Shown here: in pieces, positions 28,130 through 37,362 of the stretch
How the letters are laid out: each line of letters starts with the position of its first letter
Numbering within the stretch: the stretch's first letter is position 1
Assembly: GCA_905182305.1 (NCBI GenBank)
Contig: CAJJBB010000006.1
Span: 62,001-126,000, forward strand
Direction: 5' to 3'
Source: Flavobacteria bacterium MS024-2A
GTDB lineage: Bacteria; Bacteroidota; Bacteroidia; Flavobacteriales; Flavobacteriaceae
DNA length: 64,000 nt
Translations under genes and position numbers: made by a program
Notes under the pieces: generated by a model
Told to the model about the DNA's origin: nothing
Database searches by the model: none
What the model saw: the letters and a program-made list of their open reading frames with translations, nothing else

Positions 28130-28561
28130 TTATAAGTATCTTAATTTTATACGTATTATATCAGTGGAATCAGATACTGAAAATTTAAAGTCTGAAAACA
28201 TTGGTTTTTTAAATCCGGAATGATTAAAATCTGAAAAACCATAACCTTCTTTAGGGATCCCAAAAAAGTTATAACTCATTTTACCATTTATGTCCTCATC
28301 ATCAAGTATAGCAATTCCATACTCACCTAATGGAAGTTTTACAGTCTCTTTAAAAACACCATTGATGAGTTTTTCCTTTGGAACAATCCAGTTTTTAAAA
28401 GATATATCATTTGTAAAATTTAATTGATCTGTAAAAATAGCAATAAGAATGTTTCCCTCTTTTGAATTTCGAAATTCATCAATTTCTATTGTTAGAGACT
28501 TCTGCCCATAAAGAAATGATCCATAAATTAGGACTAAAAATGTTATTATACCTAACTTCAT
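28130..28561 (-). CDS. DUF2141 secreted protein
   Basis: 143 residues from the ATG at 28561 (the frame is open to 28588), with an N-terminal signal peptide ending near FLYGQ. The mature part fits DUF2141: LTIEIDEFRNSKEGNILIAIF, LPLGEYGIAILDDEDINGKMSYNFFG (core YGIAILDDEDINGK) and IPKEGYGFSDF. Such proteins are small periplasmic or surface proteins of unknown function. It is convergent with the ABC-F gene. Confidence 0.85.
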   Translation of the reverse strand: MKLGIITFLVLIYGSFLYGQKSLTIEIDEFRNSKEGNILIAIFTDQLNFTNDISFKNWIVPKEKLINGVFKETVKLPLGEYGIAILDDEDINGKMSYNFFGIPKEGYGFSDFNHSGFKKPMFSDFKFSVSDSTDIIRIKLRYL

Positions 28562-28680
28562 TTTGATAACATAGATAACATTTGACAATAATTATTGTTT
28601 AACCAAGGATTGTTAAGGAAATTGATAAATAAAGTTTTATAATTAAAAAGTTATTTGTTAATTCTTATTAAGAATAAGTC

Positions 28681-30342
28681 TTACCAGAAAAAGGCATACA
28701 ATCCTGATAGGATTATTAGCAAAGCAAAAGATCCAATATTAAAGATAGGGGAGGTAACAAAAATCCCTTTCTCTAGTTTAATGCTTTTGGCATCATCTTT
28801 ATCCTTGTTTTCTTTTAAACTTACAATGGCAATTACTACCATAGACAAAATGGCTGTTAATCCCATTTGATCTAGAAAGGGTAGTGTGGGAAATAAGAAA
28901 TCTAGCCCAGTTTCTGCCATCCATCCTTTTGGACCAATTTTAAAGAATAATGCGATTGGAATAGATAATAACGCGCCATAAATTGCACCTTTATTTGAAG
29001 TCTTCTTCCAAAACAGTCCCAGCACAAAAACTGCTAAAATTCCAGGACTCACAACACCGGTATATTCTTGTATGAATTGAAATGCTTGATCTATGCCTCC
29101 TAACAAAGGAGCCATAATTGTTGCAATAATTAGAGCCACCAAAGCAGATATACGTCCAACATTAACTGTTTTTTTATCGTTAGCATTTTTATTTATTAAT
29201 TGCTTGTAAATATCCATTGTAAAAATAGTAGCTGTAGAATTTAACATTGACGCTAAAGAAGACACAATAGCTGCAGCTAATGCTGCAATTGCAATTCCTT
29301 TAAGTCCTGTGGGTAAAAACTGCATTAACCAAGGATATGCTTTGTCTGCTGCTCCAGAAGATGGAATGTTATTTACCCCTGCTTCACCAAGAGAAGCAAG
29401 AAGAGTAGGGTCGTTTACAATAACATAAGCAGCAATTCCAGGAATTACAACAATAATCGGGATAATCATCTTTAATCCAGCTGCAAATAAGATTCCTTTT
29501 TGAGATTCTTCTAATGATTTTGCGGCAAGAGTTCTTTGAATGATGTATTGGTTAAACCCCCAATAATATAGATTAGCAACCCACATACCTCCAATTAAAA
29601 CTCCTATACCTGGAAGGTTCATGAATTCAGGATTAGAACGATCAAGAATCATATCGAATTTTTCAGGGACAGCATGATAGATAGTAGTAAGACCCTCTAT
29701 AAATCCTTGACCTCCAGACACAGTATCTAAAGCAAGGTAGGTAGTTACTAGTCCTCCCAATATCAATACTACTACCTGAATTATATCAGTCCAGGCAACA
29801 GCAGATAGTCCTCCATATAATGAATAAGCTGCAGCAAATGCAGCAAGACCGATTACTCCAGTTAGCATATCAATTCCTAATATCGTTTGAAGCGCTAAAC
29901 CTCCTAAATACATCACTGATGCAAGGTTAACAAATACATAAAGACCAATCCAAAAAACAGCTAAAATTGTTTTTAGTTGGCTTGAAAAACGTTTTTCAAC
30001 AAATTCAGGTATGGTATAAAGTCCTTTTTTTATAAAGATTGGGAGAAAGAATTTTCCGACAATTATTAATGTTAATGCAGCCATCCATTCATAGGTAGCA
30101 ATAGCTAACCCTACCGCAAATCCAGATCCAGACATGCCTATAAATTGTTCTGCAGAAATATTTGCAGCAATAAGAGAAGCCCCAATAGCCCACCATGGTA
30201 AGGATTTACTGGCTAAGAAATAATCTTCCGCACTCTTAGTTTCTCCTTTTTTATCACGGGAAACCCATAATCCAACTCCTAGGATTACAATAGCGTATAT
30301 TCCAAAAACAGCGTAATCTAGCGTCTCAAAACTTGTATTCAT
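28681..30342 (-). CDS. Sodium:solute symporter, vSGLT-like sugar transporter
   Basis: 553-residue inner-membrane protein of the SSS family with about 14 membrane helices. It resembles the Vibrio Na+/galactose symporter vSGLT: FLASKSLPWWAIGASLIAANISAEQFIGM at the start (core WWAIGASLIAANISAEQ), YSLYGGLSAVAWTDIIQ, LYYWGFNQYIIQR and AAAIVSSLASMLNSTATIFTMDIY, where the Ser residues of the Na2 site lie. It imports a sugar or related solute with sodium; the substrate is unknown. It stands alone, without a catabolic operon. Confidence 0.92.
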   Translation of the reverse strand: MNTSFETLDYAVFGIYAIVILGVGLWVSRDKKGETKSAEDYFLASKSLPWWAIGASLIAANISAEQFIGMSGSGFAVGLAIATYEWMAALTLIIVGKFFLPIFIKKGLYTIPEFVEKRFSSQLKTILAVFWIGLYVFVNLASVMYLGGLALQTILGIDMLTGVIGLAAFAAAYSLYGGLSAVAWTDIIQVVVLILGGLVTTYLALDTVSGGQGFIEGLTTIYHAVPEKFDMILDRSNPEFMNLPGIGVLIGGMWVANLYYWGFNQYIIQRTLAAKSLEESQKGILFAAGLKMIIPIIVVIPGIAAYVIVNDPTLLASLGEAGVNNIPSSGAADKAYPWLMQFLPTGLKGIAIAALAAAIVSSLASMLNSTATIFTMDIYKQLINKNANDKKTVNVGRISALVALIIATIMAPLLGGIDQAFQFIQEYTGVVSPGILAVFVLGLFWKKTSNKGAIYGALLSIPIALFFKIGPKGWMAETGLDFLFPTLPFLDQMGLTAILSMVVIAIVSLKENKDKDDAKSIKLEKGIFVTSPIFNIGSFALLIILSGLYAFFW

Positions 30343-30436
30343 TTTATTTTTTTAAGTGGAAAAAATCTAGTGCCAATAACACGAGTAGTTTTCGATTGTT
30401 ATAATAATGCAAAATATAAAAAAAATGGCGCACGTA

Positions 30437-30658
30437 CTAAAAAAGCGTATCTATGATGTTAACAGCTTTTTTATATTCGTCAGCATGCACAAATACACGT
30501 TGTACAAGGGGTGCTGGGATACCAAAACCTGCTAGACGAGCGGATTCACCCTCATCTTTTACTACAGGATTTATATTAATTTCTTCTAGTGATGCAACAA
30601 TAAGGATAACATCAATACTCGATCCGGTAAAAAGGTGTGTGAAGCTATTTGATAACAT
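30437..30658 (-). CDS. DUF2007-type putative signal-transducing protein
   Basis: 73 residues from the ATG at 30658 (an in-frame TTG at 30673 would overlap the upstream gene by 4 bp). It matches the DUF2007 pattern: HLFTGSSIDVILIVASLEE, PVVKDEGESARLAGFG and VQRVFVHADEYKKAVNII. The fold resembles a small ferredoxin-like domain related to PII-type folds; function is unknown. It follows the unknown membrane-protein gene on the same strand. Confidence 0.78.
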   Translation of the reverse strand: MLSNSFTHLFTGSSIDVILIVASLEEININPVVKDEGESARLAGFGIPAPLVQRVFVHADEYKKAVNIIDTLF

Positions 30659-30669
30659 AAAAGATGTAA

Positions 30670-31356
30670 TCAAGTTTTATTGTATTTATTATTCCAAATG
30701 GCTGGGTTAAAGTTTTTACCCATTGAAAAACCGTAAAATAAAACAATAGAAGCGATTGCTTTAAAATTAAAAAACAAAAGCATCCAGTAGGTTGAAACAC
30801 TTGGAGATTTTGTAAACATTGTCATGGGCATTACTTCAGTAGTTATAAAACTAATTGCCAATATTAATAGAAGCAGTGTCCATATATTTTTAAAAGGCCA
30901 CATCTTTAATTTTCTGAGAGGATGCAAATCATTTCCCCATTTATGAACTAAATAATAAAAATCATTTCCCAAGGGTGCAAATAGTAATGGGTCATCTGCT
31001 TTTTCTAAACGAAATAAAACAGAGGGTGCCATTATTTTAAAACCACTTAGTTTTGTATTATGAATTTTTTCCAGATATTTAATGTCACTATGAGCAGAAT
31101 CTGGAAGATTATTTTTAAAATATTTCAGATCTAAAAAACGTAATCTATAGTCAATAGCTACTTTTTTTATTTGTTTTATATGATATATTTTTTTTGGGTC
31201 TAAAAGATCAATACTAAAGGCATTAATTAATTTAATTTCAAAAGAAGAATATAAATTTATTAATGCCTTTTGTTGTTCTTCAAATGATAAGTCACAGGCT
31301 TTAGTTTTATCTAAAATCGTTTTTAAGTTTGTTCTTTGGAATAGATTTAAAATCAT
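30670..31356 (-). CDS. Hypothetical protein with two C-terminal membrane helices
   Basis: I do not recognise this 228-residue protein. The N-terminal 155 residues are soluble, helical and lysine-rich. Two hydrophobic segments follow, IWTLLLLILAISFITTEVMP (about 158-177) and a second near 190-212 (YWMLLFFNFKAIASIVLFYG), then a short polar tail NPAIWNNKYNKT. It has no signal peptide. It precedes the DUF2007 gene by 11 bp and lies downstream of pheT on the same strand (67-bp gap). Confidence 0.6.
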   Translation of the reverse strand: MILNLFQRTNLKTILDKTKACDLSFEEQQKALINLYSSFEIKLINAFSIDLLDPKKIYHIKQIKKVAIDYRLRFLDLKYFKNNLPDSAHSDIKYLEKIHNTKLSGFKIMAPSVLFRLEKADDPLLFAPLGNDFYYLVHKWGNDLHPLRKLKMWPFKNIWTLLLLILAISFITTEVMPMTMFTKSPSVSTYWMLLFFNFKAIASIVLFYGFSMGKNFNPAIWNNKYNKT

Positions 31357-31423
31357 AAATTTATATTATTTATAACAAAAATACTAAATCACAGCATACA
31401 AAAGACTTATTATCAATAAGTAA

Positions 31424-33832
31424 TTAACGTAATTTCGAATCAAATTCTTGCTCAAAATTTTTCTGTAATTCTTTCATAACCCTATCCACTTGTTTATCTG
31501 TTAATGTCTTGTTTTTATCTTGGAAAGTAAAACTTAATCCATATGATTTTTTACCCTTATCAAGGGTTTTACCCTTGTATACGTCAAATAAGTGGACTTC
31601 TTTTAAGATTTTCTTATTAGTATTTAAAGCTACTTTTTGTAAATCTTCAAATGATGTACTTTCATCAAGTAGCAAGGCAAAATCTCTTTTAACCATTGGA
31701 TATTTAGCAACTTCTTCATAAGTCAAAGTATTTGTATAGGCATGATCAACAATCACATTCCAATTAAGTTCTGCTAAATAAACATTTTGACTAATACCAA
31801 ACTTTTTATTTAATGATTTTGAAACTAGTCCATAGGTCCCTAAATTCTTTTTTTGATGGATTATATTAAAAGCTTCATCAAAATGAGGATGTGGGGTTAT
31901 TTGCCATTCAATACCTGAAAGTCCTAGACTTTCTAACAAATCATTGAGCACTCCTTTTCCGTAAAAATAATTTGAAGGTGTGCTTGAATTCTCCCAATGT
32001 GATTCTACTACAGATCCAACTGTACTAATACTTAGACGCTTAGATTCTATAAACGAATCTTTCTTTTTCCCATAGATAGTTCCAAATTCAAAAATTTTTA
32101 GATTTTTATTTTGCCTATTTAAATTAAAAGAGATCACCTCTAAAGCATTAAAAATAAGTGATTGTCTCATATTAGATAAATCATTCCCTAAAGGATTTAC
32201 TAGGGTAATTGGCGAATAAAAATCAGCAGTATAATCTGGAGAGGTTAAGGAATTGTTTATGGTTTCCATGAAGCCATTACCAGTTAATTTATTTGCAACA
32301 GCAGCTTCTAATTTATGTGAATCATTCCATTTATATGGAGGATTTGCTTCATATTGTAGGGGTTTTTCTTTAATATTGTTATAGCCATAAACACGTAATA
32401 TTTCTTCAATTACATCAGCAGGTCTAGTAACATCAACGCGAAAATGAGGGATGGTAATTCCAATTCCTGAATCTGAAACGTTATTTATCTTAATTTCAAG
32501 GGCATTTAAAATTATATTTAAATCTTTTTCATTTATGGATTCTCCTATGGTACGTTCAATCGCTTCGTAGCTTAAAAATATTTGAGAATTTTCCTTTAGT
32601 TGCTTATTAAAAGATTGTAGATTAGAAGTTATAGTACCTCCAGATAGATTTTTAATTAAATTGGCTGCTCTTTTTAATGCGGTTATAACCATTTCAGGAT
32701 CAATACCTCTTTCAAATCTAAAAGATGCATCTGTATTTAAGCCATGACGTTTTGAAGTCTTTCGGACACTAATGGGATCAAAATAAGCACTTTCCAGGAA
32801 AATAGATGTTGTAGTATCTGTCACCCCTGAATCTAATCCACCAAAAACACCCGCTATACAAAGTGGTTTTATGGTATCACAAATCATGAGATCTTCTTTG
32901 TCTAAGATTATTTCAATACCATCTAAGGTCTTAAATAGAGTTTTGTCGGGACATGTTTTTACAAAAATTTCATCAGAAATTTTAGCAGCATCAAATGCGT
33001 GTAAAGGTTGCCCAAGTTCATGTAAAACATAATTTGTAGCATCTACCACATTATTTTTTGGTCCGATACCAATAGCTTTTAATCTATTTTGGAGCCAAGT
33101 AGGAGATGGTGCTACTTTTATTCCGGAAATTGTCAGTCCATAATATTGAGAACACTTTTCTGAGTCTTCAATATTAATTTTAATCAGGTTGCTATTGTTT
33201 TCTTCATGGAAACTTGATGTTTCAGGAAAATTCCATTCAAAAGGTATTTTTCTTAACATGCAAATTGCTTTTAGATCACGTGCTACTCCCATATGACTCA
33301 TTGCATCAGCTCGGTTAGGCGTTAATCCAATTTCAAAAACAATGTCATCTTCTACGTCAAACAAACTAGCTGCTGGAGCACCAGGATGATTACTATCATC
33401 TAATACCATGATGCCATCATGACTTTCTCCAAGACCTAATTCATCTTCTGCACAAATCATACCCATACTTACTTCACCTCTTATTTTGCTTTTATTGATG
33501 GTCAATTCATTTCCATCTTTCATCTGTAATACACTTCCTACTGTAGCGACTAAGACCTTTTGTCCCTTGGCTACGTTAGGAGCTCCACAAACAATAGGGA
33601 CAATGTTGTCATTTCCAAGATTAACTTCAGTGATTTTTAATCGGTCTGCATTTGGATGTTGCTCACAGGAAATTACTTCTCCCACAAGAACACCTCTTAA
33701 ACCTCCTTTAATACTTTCAAAGGCATTTGATCCCTCTACTTCAAGTCCTAAATCGGTTAATAGTTCTGAGGTTTTATCGATGGAAAGGTCTGTTTTAATA
33801 AACTGTTGCAACCAATTGTATGATATTTTCAA
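31424..33832 (-). CDS. pheT: Phenylalanyl-tRNA synthetase beta subunit
   Basis: Beta chain of the (alpha-beta)2 PheRS that charges tRNA-Phe. The 802-residue protein starts MKISYNWLQQFIKTDLS, followed by a tRNA-binding OB domain (about 40-150, with NADRLKITEVN and VCGAPNVAKGQ). B3/B4 editing follows, with VVDATNYVLHELGQPLHAFD, then B5 (RVDVTRPADVIEEILRVYGY), the inactive catalytic-like core (NPLGNDLSNMRQSL) and the C-terminal ferredoxin-like anticodon-binding domain (YPMVKRDFALLLDEST). The alpha subunit gene is not adjacent, which is common in Bacteroidota. Confidence 0.97.
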   Translation of the reverse strand: MKISYNWLQQFIKTDLSIDKTSELLTDLGLEVEGSNAFESIKGGLRGVLVGEVISCEQHPNADRLKITEVNLGNDNIVPIVCGAPNVAKGQKVLVATVGSVLQMKDGNELTINKSKIRGEVSMGMICAEDELGLGESHDGIMVLDDSNHPGAPAASLFDVEDDIVFEIGLTPNRADAMSHMGVARDLKAICMLRKIPFEWNFPETSSFHEENNSNLIKINIEDSEKCSQYYGLTISGIKVAPSPTWLQNRLKAIGIGPKNNVVDATNYVLHELGQPLHAFDAAKISDEIFVKTCPDKTLFKTLDGIEIILDKEDLMICDTIKPLCIAGVFGGLDSGVTDTTTSIFLESAYFDPISVRKTSKRHGLNTDASFRFERGIDPEMVITALKRAANLIKNLSGGTITSNLQSFNKQLKENSQIFLSYEAIERTIGESINEKDLNIILNALEIKINNVSDSGIGITIPHFRVDVTRPADVIEEILRVYGYNNIKEKPLQYEANPPYKWNDSHKLEAAVANKLTGNGFMETINNSLTSPDYTADFYSPITLVNPLGNDLSNMRQSLIFNALEVISFNLNRQNKNLKIFEFGTIYGKKKDSFIESKRLSISTVGSVVESHWENSSTPSNYFYGKGVLNDLLESLGLSGIEWQITPHPHFDEAFNIIHQKKNLGTYGLVSKSLNKKFGISQNVYLAELNWNVIVDHAYTNTLTYEEVAKYPMVKRDFALLLDESTSFEDLQKVALNTNKKILKEVHLFDVYKGKTLDKGKKSYGLSFTFQDKNKTLTDKQVDRVMKELQKNFEQEFDSKLR

Positions 33833-33884
33833 GGAGTATTTTTTTCTAATTAGAAATACAAATATAAGAATCTCTCTGTCCTTT

Positions 33885-35981
33885 TTAACTTATGAAATTC
33901 CAAATATTAGAATCAATTTTTAGGGATGAAAGAGTACGTTTAATAACCTGATGTTCTTGTCCTGTAAAATCAGGATCTTTTTTTATTATTTGTTGCGCAG
34001 TGTCTCGTGCGACTTTAAGCAGAGAACTATCTTTTATTACATCTGCTATTTTAAGCTCTAAAACACCACTTTGTTGAGTGCCCATTAGATTTCCGGGTCC
34101 GCGTAAGCGCAAGTCTACTTCAGCTATTTCAAAGCCATCATTAGTTTTTACCATTGTTTGTAGTCTTGTTTTTCCTTCTTCTGAAAGTTTAGATCCGCTC
34201 ATTAAAATACAATAACTTTGATCAGATCCTCGTCCAACTCTACCACGAAGTTGATGAAGTTGTGAAAGTCCAAATCGCTCAGCACTTTCAATAACCATAA
34301 CCGAGGCATTAGAAACATTTACGCCAACCTCAATTACTGTTGTTGCAATCATTATTTGTGTTTTTCCTTTTACAAAACGCTCCATTTCATAAGCCTTGTC
34401 GTCAGATTTCATTTTTCCATGAACAATACTAATTTGATACTTAGGTTTAGGAAAATCTCTGCTAATGCTTTGGTAACCATCCATTAAATCTTTATAATCT
34501 AATGTTTCAGATTCTTGAATTAATGGATATACAATATAAACTTGCCTACCAAGTTTAATTTGTTCTTTAATAAAAGCAAAAACATTGAGGCGATTATTGT
34601 CAAATCGATGTAATGTTTTGATTGGCTTTCTTCCAGGCGGAAGGCTGTCAATGACTGAGCTATCTAAATCTCCATAAATACTCATTGCTAATGTTCTTGG
34701 AATTGGAGTTGCTGTCATAACTAGTACATGAGGTGGAATTATATTTTTATGCCATAGTTTTGAGCGTTGGGCTACTCCAAAACGATGTTGTTCATCTATT
34801 ATAGCTAGACCTAAATTTTTAAACTGTACTTTTTCTTCAAAAATTGCATGGGTACCTATTAAAATTGCTAAACTCCCTTTTTCTAATTCTTCATGAATCA
34901 CAATTCTTTCTTTTTTTGTACTACTCCCAGTAAGTAAAGCACATTGCACATCTGTTCCTTTCAAAAGTGTACTTAGAGATTGAAAATGTTGTTGCGCTAG
35001 TATTTCAGTGGGTGCAACTAAACTAGCTTGAAAATCATTGTCTATGGCTATAAGCATTGAAAGTAAGGCCACAATTGTTTTTCCAGAGCCTACATCCCCC
35101 TGAAGTAGTCGATTCATTTGACGTCCAGATCCAAGATCAGTTCTTATTTCTTTTATGACTCTTTTTTGAGCCCCTGTAAGAGTAAATGGTAAATAATTTT
35201 TAAAGAAATCTTTAAACACAGGTCCTACTTCTGCAAACGAATGACCTTTAATTTTTTGTTTTCGCTGGTGATTTTTTAAAATCAATTGTAATTGCATATA
35301 AAAAAATTCCTCGAATTTTAGGCGAGCTTGAGCTCTTGCTAATGTATTCTGATTATCGGGATAGTGCACTTGATGTAGAGCTTCTTTTTTTGAAATTAAT
35401 TTAAAATGATTGAGTAAGTAGGGGGGAAGAGTTTCCGATAAATCAGGCTCCTTTTCCAGTAGATTAGCGACTAGTTTTTGGACTACTCGCTGTGAAACTC
35501 CCTTGTTGATTAATTTCTCTGTAGATCTGTAGATAGGATAAAATACTGCTTTAAGGCCTTGCTTGAAAACACTTTCAAGTTCCATTTCTGGATGAGGCAT
35601 GCTCGCTTGTCCATTAAACCAGTTGATACGTCCAAAAATTACATAAGGTTGATTGATTTTAAGTCCTTCTTTTATCCATTGATAGCCACGAAACCATACA
35701 AGTTGCATGTTGCCAGTTTCGTCTTGAAAATTAGCAACCATTCGTTTTCCTCGTTTTTGTTTTATGAAGTCAATAGAAGTTACAATTCCTTTAATTTGAA
35801 ACTCCGCACTAGTATTGGGAAGTTGATTAATGGGATAGAATTTACTTCGATCAATATATCGATTTGGAAAAAAGTGAAGAAGGTCTTGATATGTTTGGAT
35901 ATTAAGCTCTTCCTTAAGTAAACGAGATCGTTCAGGACCTACTCCTTTAAGGTATTCAATTGCCGTGTGCATGACATCCAT
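33885..35981 (-). CDS. recG: ATP-dependent DNA helicase RecG
   Basis: Branch-migrating helicase that regresses stalled forks and processes R-loops and Holliday junctions. The 698-residue protein has the N-terminal wedge/OB domain (GVGPERSRLLKEELNI, then LVWFRGYQWIKEGLK) and SF2 motifs: LLQGDVGSGKTIVALLSM (Walker A), IDEQHRFGVAQR (DEQH box), TATPIPRTLAMS, IATTVIEVGVNVSNA, QLRGRVGRG. Two start codons, ATG 35981 and ATG 35972, are equally possible. It lies upstream of pheT on the same strand (52-bp gap) and downstream of an M20 hydrolase gene. Confidence 0.97.
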   Translation of the reverse strand: MDVMHTAIEYLKGVGPERSRLLKEELNIQTYQDLLHFFPNRYIDRSKFYPINQLPNTSAEFQIKGIVTSIDFIKQKRGKRMVANFQDETGNMQLVWFRGYQWIKEGLKINQPYVIFGRINWFNGQASMPHPEMELESVFKQGLKAVFYPIYRSTEKLINKGVSQRVVQKLVANLLEKEPDLSETLPPYLLNHFKLISKKEALHQVHYPDNQNTLARAQARLKFEEFFYMQLQLILKNHQRKQKIKGHSFAEVGPVFKDFFKNYLPFTLTGAQKRVIKEIRTDLGSGRQMNRLLQGDVGSGKTIVALLSMLIAIDNDFQASLVAPTEILAQQHFQSLSTLLKGTDVQCALLTGSSTKKERIVIHEELEKGSLAILIGTHAIFEEKVQFKNLGLAIIDEQHRFGVAQRSKLWHKNIIPPHVLVMTATPIPRTLAMSIYGDLDSSVIDSLPPGRKPIKTLHRFDNNRLNVFAFIKEQIKLGRQVYIVYPLIQESETLDYKDLMDGYQSISRDFPKPKYQISIVHGKMKSDDKAYEMERFVKGKTQIMIATTVIEVGVNVSNASVMVIESAERFGLSQLHQLRGRVGRGSDQSYCILMSGSKLSEEGKTRLQTMVKTNDGFEIAEVDLRLRGPGNLMGTQQSGVLELKIADVIKDSSLLKVARDTAQQIIKKDPDFTGQEHQVIKRTLSSLKIDSNIWNFIS

Positions 35982-35999
35982 ATATCGAAAAACTTGATG

Positions 36000-37280
36000 C
36001 TAATTTTTAAGATAGTCTAAGGCTAGGTTGGAAAGTGTTTTTACCCCCAATTTCATTGATGAATCATCAATAATAAATGAAGGGGTATGGTGCGAAGGAG
36101 CATCACTTTCTTTCATATCCAGTGGCGTGCCACCTAAAAAGAAAAAGAAACCAGGAATTTCATTTTGAAAATACGAAAAATCTTCTGCCAATGTAAGAGC
36201 ATCCATAAGATTTACATTAGCTTTTCCTGCAGCTCTTTCAAGAGTTGGAAGCATTTGTTTGGTAAGTGCTAAATGATTAAATGTGACATCTGCGCCGTCT
36301 TGAATGTCTAATGTTGCTTCCGCTCTGTAAGCTTCTGCAATTGAGGGGACCATTTCATTCATTCGTTTGCGAAGTAATTCTTTCATTTCTTTATCTAACG
36401 TACGAATGGTACCTACCATTTCTAAATGTTCGGGAATAATATTAAAGCGAATACCAGAATGAATAGAACCTATGGTAATTACAGCTCCTTCTTTTGTTAA
36501 TTCAGATTCACGGCTTATTAATGTTTGTAGACCATTGATGATTTGTGCACTAACAACAATAGGATCAATACTTTGCCAAGGGGTTGAGCCGTGTGCTTGT
36601 TTTCCTTTAACATTTATAACAAAACGCTGAGAGGATGCTAACATTCCTCCTGGTTTGTAAGTTATTTTACCTACATGTGATCCTGATCTAATATGCAGTC
36701 CAAAAATCGCATCTACTTTTGGGTTTTCTAAAACTCCTTCTTTTACCATTAATCTAGCTCCACCTTCTTCTCCGGGAGGCGGACCCTCTTCTGCAGGCTG
36801 AAAAATAAGTTTTACTGTTCCAGCAAAATCCTTGTTTTGAGTTAATACCTTAGCTACACCCATTAAAATTGAAACGTGTGCATCATGACCACATGCATGC
36901 ATAACACCTGTTTTTTTTCCATTAAAAGTAGATACAACCTCTGACTTAAAGGGTAAATTATTTCTTTCTGTAACAGGGAGCGCATCCATATCTGCTCGGA
37001 GTGCTACTACTTTTCCAGGATGGTTTCCTCTAATAATACCCACCACCCCAGTATGCGCGACTCCAGTCAGAACCTCAATGCCTAGTGATTTTAGGTGTGA
37101 GGTAATATATTCAGCTGTTTTAAACTCTCTATTGGAGAGTTCTGGATTTTGATGGAGATGATGCCTCCATTCAATTAACTTTGGTTCTAAATCATCAAAG
37201 TTAGCATCTTTTATTTGTCCATTAATGCTAGTTATTGCTATTAATAATGCGATTGAGTTAAAGAGTGATAAATGTTTCAA
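36000..37280 (-). CDS. Secreted M20-family amidohydrolase
   Basis: 426 residues with a signal peptide (start to about ITSINGQ, residue 22), so it acts in the periplasm or outside. The mature part is an M20D peptidase/aminoacylase: WRHHLHQNPELSNREFKTAEY, ALRADMDALPV, the metal-binding MHACGHDAHVSILMG, PAEEGPPPGEEGGA and the C-terminal PSHHTPSF. Relatives are hippurate hydrolases, N-acyl-amino-acid hydrolases and IAA-amino acid hydrolases; the substrate is not clear. The start codon is TTG (37280). Confidence 0.93.
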   Translation of the reverse strand: MKHLSLFNSIALLIAITSINGQIKDANFDDLEPKLIEWRHHLHQNPELSNREFKTAEYITSHLKSLGIEVLTGVAHTGVVGIIRGNHPGKVVALRADMDALPVTERNNLPFKSEVVSTFNGKKTGVMHACGHDAHVSILMGVAKVLTQNKDFAGTVKLIFQPAEEGPPPGEEGGARLMVKEGVLENPKVDAIFGLHIRSGSHVGKITYKPGGMLASSQRFVINVKGKQAHGSTPWQSIDPIVVSAQIINGLQTLISRESELTKEGAVITIGSIHSGIRFNIIPEHLEMVGTIRTLDKEMKELLRKRMNEMVPSIAEAYRAEATLDIQDGADVTFNHLALTKQMLPTLERAAGKANVNLMDALTLAEDFSYFQNEIPGFFFFLGGTPLDMKESDAPSHHTPSFIIDDSSMKLGVKTLSNLALDYLKN

Positions 37281-37362
37281 TTTTTTTTTTAAATATAGAT
37301 GTTTATAATTAATTTATTGAAAGGAATAACAAAATAAGGAAATACCTACTTTTAATGTCTCT

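Noticed and set aside
33486-33923. 145-residue plus-strand ORF
   Set aside because: It is antisense to pheT and the pheT-recG junction, with low-complexity translation.
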